This document shows positions 59,925-64,000 of a stretch of 64,000 bases of DNA, one piece after another. The first letter of the stretch is position 1, and every line of letters begins with the position of its first letter. The stretch comes from Pararhodobacter zhoushanensis. Lineage in GTDB: Bacteria; Pseudomonadota; Alphaproteobacteria; Rhodobacterales; Rhodobacteraceae. The stretch lies in contig NZ_REEZ01000007.1 in the NCBI RefSeq assembly GCF_003990445.1, positions 62,001 through 126,000 on the forward strand. The letters run 5' to 3'. Position numbers and translations under genes: made by a program. The notes under the pieces are model-generated. The model was not told the origin of the DNA. It ran no database searches and was given only the letters and a program-made list of their open reading frames with translations.

Positions 59925-61373
59925 ATGGGCCTGATCCCCGACCTTGCCGCCCGCCGCGCCCAGCTGACGCCGGAGGCGCTGGCATTCCGGGACCATGAGA
60001 CGGGCGAGGTGTGGTCCTTTGCCCGCGTTGATGCCGCCGCCGCCCGGCTGGGTGCGGCGCTGCTTTTGCGCGTGCCTCGTGGTGCGCGGGTGGCGATCCT
60101 GTGCCACAACCGGCCCGAATTCTTCGTGGCCCTCTTCGCCTGTCAGAAGGCCGGACTGATCCTTGCCCCGCTTAACTGGCGTCAGCCGGTGGCCGAGCTG
60201 AAGCCGGTGCTCGAAAGCGTCAGTTGCACGCTTGTGCTGCACGACGAAACCTTCGCCGAACCCGCCGCCGCTCTGGGCGTGCCGGTCATGGCGTTGGAAA
60301 TCCCGGATGGCCCGGCCCTGCCCCCGGTGCAGGTCGATGACGCGGAGCCGTGGTACGTGCTCTTTACCTCGGGCACCACGGGGACGCCAAAGGCGGTGAT
60401 CCAGACGCCGCGCATGGTGGTCGCGAATGCGATGAATATCGCGCAGGCGATGGGGCTGGTGGCCGAAGACCGCACGCTCAACTTCCTGCCGCTGTTCCAC
60501 ACCGGCGGGATCAACCTGTTCACCATGCCGATCTTCCTGTGGGGCGGCTCGTCGCTGGTGCTGCGCAAGTTTGACGCGCAGGCGCTGGTGGCGCTGATCG
60601 CCCAAGGTGCCGTCACGCAGTTCTTCGGCGTCCCGGCGATCTATCAGGCGCTGATGCAGATGGACCTGTCGGGCGTGGATCTGTCGCGCCTGCGCGGCTG
60701 GGCCTGCGGCGGCGCGGCGCTGCCCGAGGCCACGATCCGCTTTTTTGCCGACAGGGGCGCGGTGATCTGCAACGGGTTTGGCATGACCGAAACCGGGCCG
60801 ACCGGCTTCCTGATCGACCGCGCCGCGGCGATCACCAAGATCGGCTCGGTCGGCAAACCGCAGATGATGACCGAAGCACGCCTCGACGGCGTGGCGGATG
60901 GCCAGCCGGGCGCAGGCGAGCTTCTGCTGCGCGGGCCCACGGTGACACCGGGCTATCTGGACAACCCAGGCGCGACGGCGGCGAGCTTTACAGCAGACGG
61001 CTGGCTGAAATCCGGCGACGTGGCTGAGCGCGACAGCGACGGTTATTACCGCATCATCGACCGGATCAAGGATATGTATATTTCGGGCGGCGAGAACGTC
61101 TATCCGGCCGAGGTGGAGAAGGTGCTGATCACCCACCCGTCGGTACTGGACGCCGCCGTGATCGGGGTCAGCGATGCCAAATGGGGCGAGAGCGGCGTTG
61201 CCTTCCTCATCGCCCGGCCCGGGCAGCCGGTGGATCCTTACGCGCTGACCGGCTGGCTGCGCGAAAGGCTGGCGGGGTACAAACTGCCCAAGGCATTTCA
61301 CATCGTCACCGAGTTTCCCCGCACCGCCGCTGGCAAGGTGCGCAAGCCCGAGCTGCGAAAGCTGGTGCCATGA
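59925..61373 (+). CDS. AMP-forming acyl-CoA synthetase
   Basis: A 482-residue adenylate-forming ligase: LFTSGTTGTPKAVIQT near residues 145-160, PLFHTGGINLF, GFGMTETGP, SGDVAERD, SGGENVYPAEVE and the catalytic lysine in AAGKVRKP. It is short compared with the 540-570 residues of the other ligases in this window because the N-terminal domain is trimmed. It overlaps the MaoC gene by four bases. Substrate unknown. Confidence 0.92.
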   Translation: MGLIPDLAARRAQLTPEALAFRDHETGEVWSFARVDAAAARLGAALLLRVPRGARVAILCHNRPEFFVALFACQKAGLILAPLNWRQPVAELKPVLESVSCTLVLHDETFAEPAAALGVPVMALEIPDGPALPPVQVDDAEPWYVLFTSGTTGTPKAVIQTPRMVVANAMNIAQAMGLVAEDRTLNFLPLFHTGGINLFTMPIFLWGGSSLVLRKFDAQALVALIAQGAVTQFFGVPAIYQALMQMDLSGVDLSRLRGWACGGAALPEATIRFFADRGAVICNGFGMTETGPTGFLIDRAAAITKIGSVGKPQMMTEARLDGVADGQPGAGELLLRGPTVTPGYLDNPGATAASFTADGWLKSGDVAERDSDGYYRIIDRIKDMYISGGENVYPAEVEKVLITHPSVLDAAVIGVSDAKWGESGVAFLIARPGQPVDPYALTGWLRERLAGYKLPKAFHIVTEFPRTAAGKVRKPELRKLVP

Positions 61374-61714
61374 TCGAAGCACAGTGGACACCAACACAAG
61401 CCGAGTTCGACGCCTTCGCGCGGATCTCGGGCGATGATAACCCGATCCACGTCGATCCTGCCTTCAGCGCCCGGACCCGGTTCGGGCGCACGGTCAGCCA
61501 CGGGATGCTGATCTACGCCAAGCTCTGGGCGATGGTGCGCGAGACCCGCCCGGGCGTAACGCCTGTGTCGCAGGCGATGATGTTTCCGAACCCGGCCTAT
61601 GCAGGAGAGCCGCTGGTGTTGCGGCTGGAGGAGGGCGAGGACGGCCTGACCCTGACCGCGACCCGCAAGGCTGACGGCGCGGTCTGCTTTCAGGGCCGTG
61701 CGGTGCTGGTATGA
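61370..61714 (+). CDS. MaoC-like hydratase (hotdog fold, active-site motif intact)
   Basis: A 114-residue hotdog protein. The R-hydratase motif is present as ISGDDNPIHVDPAFS (catalytic aspartate and histidine in D-x-N-P-x-H), followed by FGRTVSHGMLIYA. It should add water to a trans-2-enoyl-CoA. The next gene encodes a similar-sized hotdog protein without this motif, so the two probably form a heterodimer, as in ChsH1/ChsH2-type hydratases. It overlaps both neighbours by four bases. Confidence 0.9.
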   Translation: MIEAQWTPTQAEFDAFARISGDDNPIHVDPAFSARTRFGRTVSHGMLIYAKLWAMVRETRPGVTPVSQAMMFPNPAYAGEPLVLRLEEGEDGLTLTATRKADGAVCFQGRAVLV

Positions 61715-62067
61715 AAGTTGGTGAAGTTGCCGAAACCACCCGCCGCTACAGCGCGCAGGACATGGCCGATTTCGCGACCCTCACCGCCAGTGCGCCGCCG
61801 GACCATGTCCCCGAACCGCTGATCGCTGCGCTGTTCTCGTATCTGCTGGGGGTCAGGCTGCCGGGGGCTGGCACCAATTATCTCAAACAAAGCCTCGCCT
61901 TCACTGGTCGTGCCGCAATCGACACCACGCTGACCGCGCGCGTTGAAATCACTCGTGTGCGGCCCGAAAAACACCTCGTCGATTTGCGGACCACCTGTCA
62001 TAGCGCTGATGGGACGCTGATCTGTGACGGCCGAGCGCTGGTGCTGGCGCGCGACGTCACTACCTGA
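61711..62067 (+). CDS. MaoC-like hotdog protein without the catalytic motif (probable partner subunit)
   Basis: A 118-residue protein. The strand-helix pattern (YSAQDMADFATLTAS, then LIAALFSYLLG and FTGRAAIDTTLTARVEIT) is that of a MaoC domain, but the D-x-N-P-x-H site reads SAPPDHV, so catalytic residues appear lost. It follows the intact MaoC gene with an ATGA overlap. A structural or acyl-tail-binding half of a split hydratase is the best reading. Confidence 0.75.
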   Translation: MKVGEVAETTRRYSAQDMADFATLTASAPPDHVPEPLIAALFSYLLGVRLPGAGTNYLKQSLAFTGRAAIDTTLTARVEITRVRPEKHLVDLRTTCHSADGTLICDGRALVLARDVTT

Positions 62068-62127
62068 GGGATCTTGCGGAGCGGCTGCGCCGCACGCCTC
62101 TTGAGCGCCGCATGCGCGGCGCGCGTC

Positions 62128-62279
62128 AGGGGGCTTTCAGCCCCCTCTTCGGCCAAGGCCGAATTCACCCCCGAGGATATTTAAAGAGCAAAGAAGCGCG
62201 CTTAACTCTTCGTTAAGGCTTCTCTTTGCTCTGGAAATATCCTCCAGGGGGGGGCCGGGGGGATGGAAAATCCCCCCGG
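62128..62279. repeat. Composite palindromic intergenic repeat, copy B (inverted relative to copy A)
   Basis: From right to left: M1 (62255-62279) with arms CCGGGGGGA / TCCCCCCGG; M2 (62173-62244) with outer arms GAGGATATTT / AAATATCCTC, middle arms AGAGCAAAGAAGC and its near-complement, inner TTAAC / GTTAA; M3 (62128-62172) with a TTCGGCC / GGCCGAA hairpin and an AGGGGGCT / AGCCCCCT hairpin. Order and outer arms equal copy A; the middle stems differ but still pair. It lies between convergent genes and may end both transcripts. Confidence 0.8.
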
Positions 62280-62288
62280 GGTCGCGGC

Positions 62289-63068
62289 TTAAGCCGTGCT
62301 TTGGAAATGGGAGATGACCTCGGCTGTGGTGGTCGGGTCTTCGAGATTGGGCGCGTGGCCGCAGCTGTAAAGAGTCAAGGCGCGGCCGAGCCGGCTGTGT
62401 TGCGCGATCCAATGGCCGGTTGCCGTTGGGTAAACCCGGCTTTGCGCGCCGTGGAGGGCGAGCAGGGGTTGGCGGATGACGGACAGCTGCTCGCGCAGGT
62501 CCACAGCCGTCAGCGAGTCCCAGAAGCGTGTCATTTGTTCCGGATCCTGCGCGCGGATGCGGGTCTCGGCCTTGGCGAGGGACATCAGGGGACAGCCTTC
62601 GGGGCGGGCGAACATGCCTTGGGCGATGGCGTGGGCCGAGGCGGGCCAGTCCTGACGGAAACGCCGGGCGCTGCGGTTGGCCTTGTCGCGGGTCTGCCCG
62701 CGCATAGCGAAGTCCCAGCCGGGGGCGGGGAGCGGGCAGGGAGACATGTCGAGCGAAATCATGCGGGCGATGCCCTTTCCGCCCTGCGCGAGATAGGACC
62801 AGCCGATGAGCGCGCCGAGGGACCAGCCGACCAGCGTGGCACCATGCAGCCCGTGGTCGTCGATCAGGTCGCGCAGTTGCGCCACGCCACCCTCGACCGA
62901 CGGCTCGTACCCCGTGGTTCCGCCGTGGCCGGGCAGATCGGGGGCATAGCAAGCCCCCTCAAGCCGCTGTGCCACCGGCCCCCAGATGTCGCCCGTCATC
63001 GTCCAGCCGTGCAGCAGGATCACCGGCGCGCCCGCGCCCCAGCGGTGCAGCGCCGTGGCCGGTGTCAC
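62289..63068 (-). CDS. Alpha/beta hydrolase
   Basis: A 259-residue hydrolase: oxyanion strand VILLHGWTMTG, nucleophile S in GWSLGALIG near residue 99, and a histidine in CGHAPNLEDP near the C-terminus. Where family members usually carry the acid (H-G-x-x-D), this reads HGAQSRVYP, so the aspartate is not at the usual place. The GTG start complementary to 63066-63068 overlaps the LivM-type stop (GTGA). The C-terminal HAP motif recalls BioH-like esterases, but no biotin genes are near. Confidence 0.86.
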   Translation of the reverse strand: MTPATALHRWGAGAPVILLHGWTMTGDIWGPVAQRLEGACYAPDLPGHGGTTGYEPSVEGGVAQLRDLIDDHGLHGATLVGWSLGALIGWSYLAQGGKGIARMISLDMSPCPLPAPGWDFAMRGQTRDKANRSARRFRQDWPASAHAIAQGMFARPEGCPLMSLAKAETRIRAQDPEQMTRFWDSLTAVDLREQLSVIRQPLLALHGAQSRVYPTATGHWIAQHSRLGRALTLYSCGHAPNLEDPTTTAEVISHFQSTA

Positions 63069-64000
63069 CGCGTGCCCCTGAGCCGTCCGACGATGCCGGT
63101 GGGGAAGAAATAGACCGAAAGGATGAACAGCACACCCAGCCACAAGAGCCAGCGGTCGGGGCTGAGCAGGTCGGGGATCAGGGGCAGCGAGGCCGTCGCC
63201 TCGGACAGCCCGCCCATCAGCGATTTGAGGTAGTTCTGCGCCAGCACGAAGATCGCCGTGCCGACCACCGCGCCATACATCGTGCCCATGCCGCCGATCA
63301 CCACGATGAGCAGGATGTCCATCATGATCTCCATCCCCAGTGTCGTCGCCGGGCCGACATAGCGCAGCCAGAGCGCGAACAGCGACCCGGCCAGTGCGGC
63401 GATCATCGCCGACAGGCAGGTGGCCATAGCGCGATAGAGCACGACGCGGTAGCCGATGGCCTCGGCGCGGAAGGCGTTCTCGCGGATGGCTTGCAACACG
63501 CGGCCAAAGGGCGAGTTCACGATCCTGAGCATCAGGAGGAACAGCGCCAGACAGGCGGCAAAGACCACGTAGTAATTGAGGATCTTGCCGGTGATCCGGG
63601 TGCCGAACACCTCACCCAGCCGGAAAGCCGGGGTCAGTTCGCGCGGGATGCGGATGTTCATGCCATCCTCGCCGCCGGTAAAGCCCGACAGCTGGCTGAC
63701 CAGCACCGCCACGGCCGAGGCTATTGCCAGCGTGATCATCGCAAAGAAGATCGCCCGCACGCGCAGCGACAAGAGCGCCACCAGCAGCGCCACAACGCCC
63801 GCCACCGCCATGCCGACCAGCGCGCCGATGAGCAGCGCGCCATAGCTGGTGCCCATCCGGTCGGTGGCGATAGCCACACCATACGCGCCCATACCAAAGA
63901 ACATCGTATGCGCAAAGCTGACGATGCCGCCATAGCCGAGCAGCAGGTCATAGCTGGCGACCAGCACGATGAAGATGCAGATCCGTGCGGCGGTCTCCAA
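63065..64000 (-). CDS. Branched-chain amino-acid-type ABC transporter permease, LivM type (partial, 5' end outside window)
   Basis: At least 311 residues; the frame is open at base 64000, so the N-terminus lies beyond the window. LivM landmarks: DLLLGYGGIVSFAHTMFFG, the GGEDGMNIRIPRE loop, RVLQAIRENAFRAEAIGY and VIGGMGTMYGAVVG, with at least seven hydrophobic segments. It is a second Liv-type permease distinct from the one at 22187, and more transporter genes are expected to the right. It overlaps the hydrolase gene by four bases. Confidence 0.9.
   Translation of the reverse strand: METAARICIFIVLVASYDLLLGYGGIVSFAHTMFFGMGAYGVAIATDRMGTSYGALLIGALVGMAVAGVVALLVALLSLRVRAIFFAMITLAIASAVAVLVSQLSGFTGGEDGMNIRIPRELTPAFRLGEVFGTRITGKILNYYVVFAACLALFLLMLRIVNSPFGRVLQAIRENAFRAEAIGYRVVLYRAMATCLSAMIAALAGSLFALWLRYVGPATTLGMEIMMDILLIVVIGGMGTMYGAVVGTAIFVLAQNYLKSLMGGLSEATASLPLIPDLLSPDRWLLWLGVLFILSVYFFPTGIVGRLRGTR

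Noticed and set aside
1-64000. tRNA or rRNA genes, CRISPR arrays, insertion sequences and prophage genes
   Set aside because: No T-loop-like tRNA signatures in intergenic sequence, no regularly spaced repeats, and no transposase, integrase or phage protein was recognised by eye; a tRNA search program would settle the first point.

Overview
The window looks like a chromosomal segment of a high-G+C alphaproteobacterium of the Rhodobacteraceae (Roseobacter/Paracoccus type). The grounds are a FrcBCA sugar transporter with a divergent ROK regulator, a BluE-type threonine kinase for cobalamin, a DUF3309 micro-protein, many Liv, TRAP and TTT uptake systems, and intergenic palindromes with GAGGATATTT arms. 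I cannot name a species. I see no rRNA, tRNA, CRISPR array, transposase, integrase or phage gene.

Layout. (1) 1-5740: a MarR regulator, a TRAP transporter (DctP and partial DctQ) on the minus strand, and a divergent acyl-CoA ligase / enoyl-CoA hydratase / SDR operon; this reads as uptake and CoA-dependent breakdown of an organic acid. (2) 6012-7504: two membrane micro-proteins, a Crp/Fnr regulator and a small unknown protein. (3) 7510-12089: two transglutaminase-like proteins among small unrecognised proteins, two of which are distant paralogues, with a divergent pair of genes across a perfect palindrome. (4) 12092-16514: ROK regulator, frcBCA, terminator. (5) 16546-35483: a large catabolic island. 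It holds two acyl-CoA dehydrogenases, an enoyl-CoA hydratase, LivGFHM-type transporter genes, an AMP-forming acyl-CoA ligase, a Baeyer-Villiger-type monooxygenase, an IclR regulator, an SDR, a Liv-type binding protein, an SMP-30 lactonase, an NDP-forming acyl-CoA synthetase, a SnoaL-like protein, a flavin reductase and a tandem SDR fusion. Three near-identical 16-base palindromes (consensus WTTCAYANNYGTGAAA) sit before the first operon, the monooxygenase and the IclR gene, which suggests one regulon. (6) 35503-37596: a composite palindromic repeat, purU and folD. (7) 38007-45838: a TctDE two-component system with a binding-protein gene, divergent from tctCBA, an AtuA-like (DUF1446) gene and a DUF4387-like gene. 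(8) 45835-50574: a thioesterase, the cobalamin genes cobC, cbiB and bluE, and an isolated polysaccharide-export lipoprotein. (9) 50843-54544: an FAD dehydrogenase, a haloacid dehalogenase and an MFS transporter. (10) 54656-59151: a LuxR-type regulator divergent from a cobalt-type nitrile hydratase operon, an EamA transporter and an Asp-box repeat protein. (11) 59279-64000: TetR / acyl-CoA ligase / two hotdog proteins, a second composite palindromic repeat, an alpha/beta hydrolase and a partial LivM-type permease.

How the parts may work together. In the central island an alcohol could be oxidised to a ketone (SDR), converted to a lactone (monooxygenase), opened (SMP-30 lactonase), activated by a CoA ligase and degraded by the dehydrogenases and hydratase, with the Liv-type system importing the substrate. 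This is inference from family membership, gene order and shared operator-like sites; the substrate is unknown. The other points most worth checking are the transglutaminase/small-protein cluster and the modular intergenic repeat, whose stems differ between copies but keep their base pairing.
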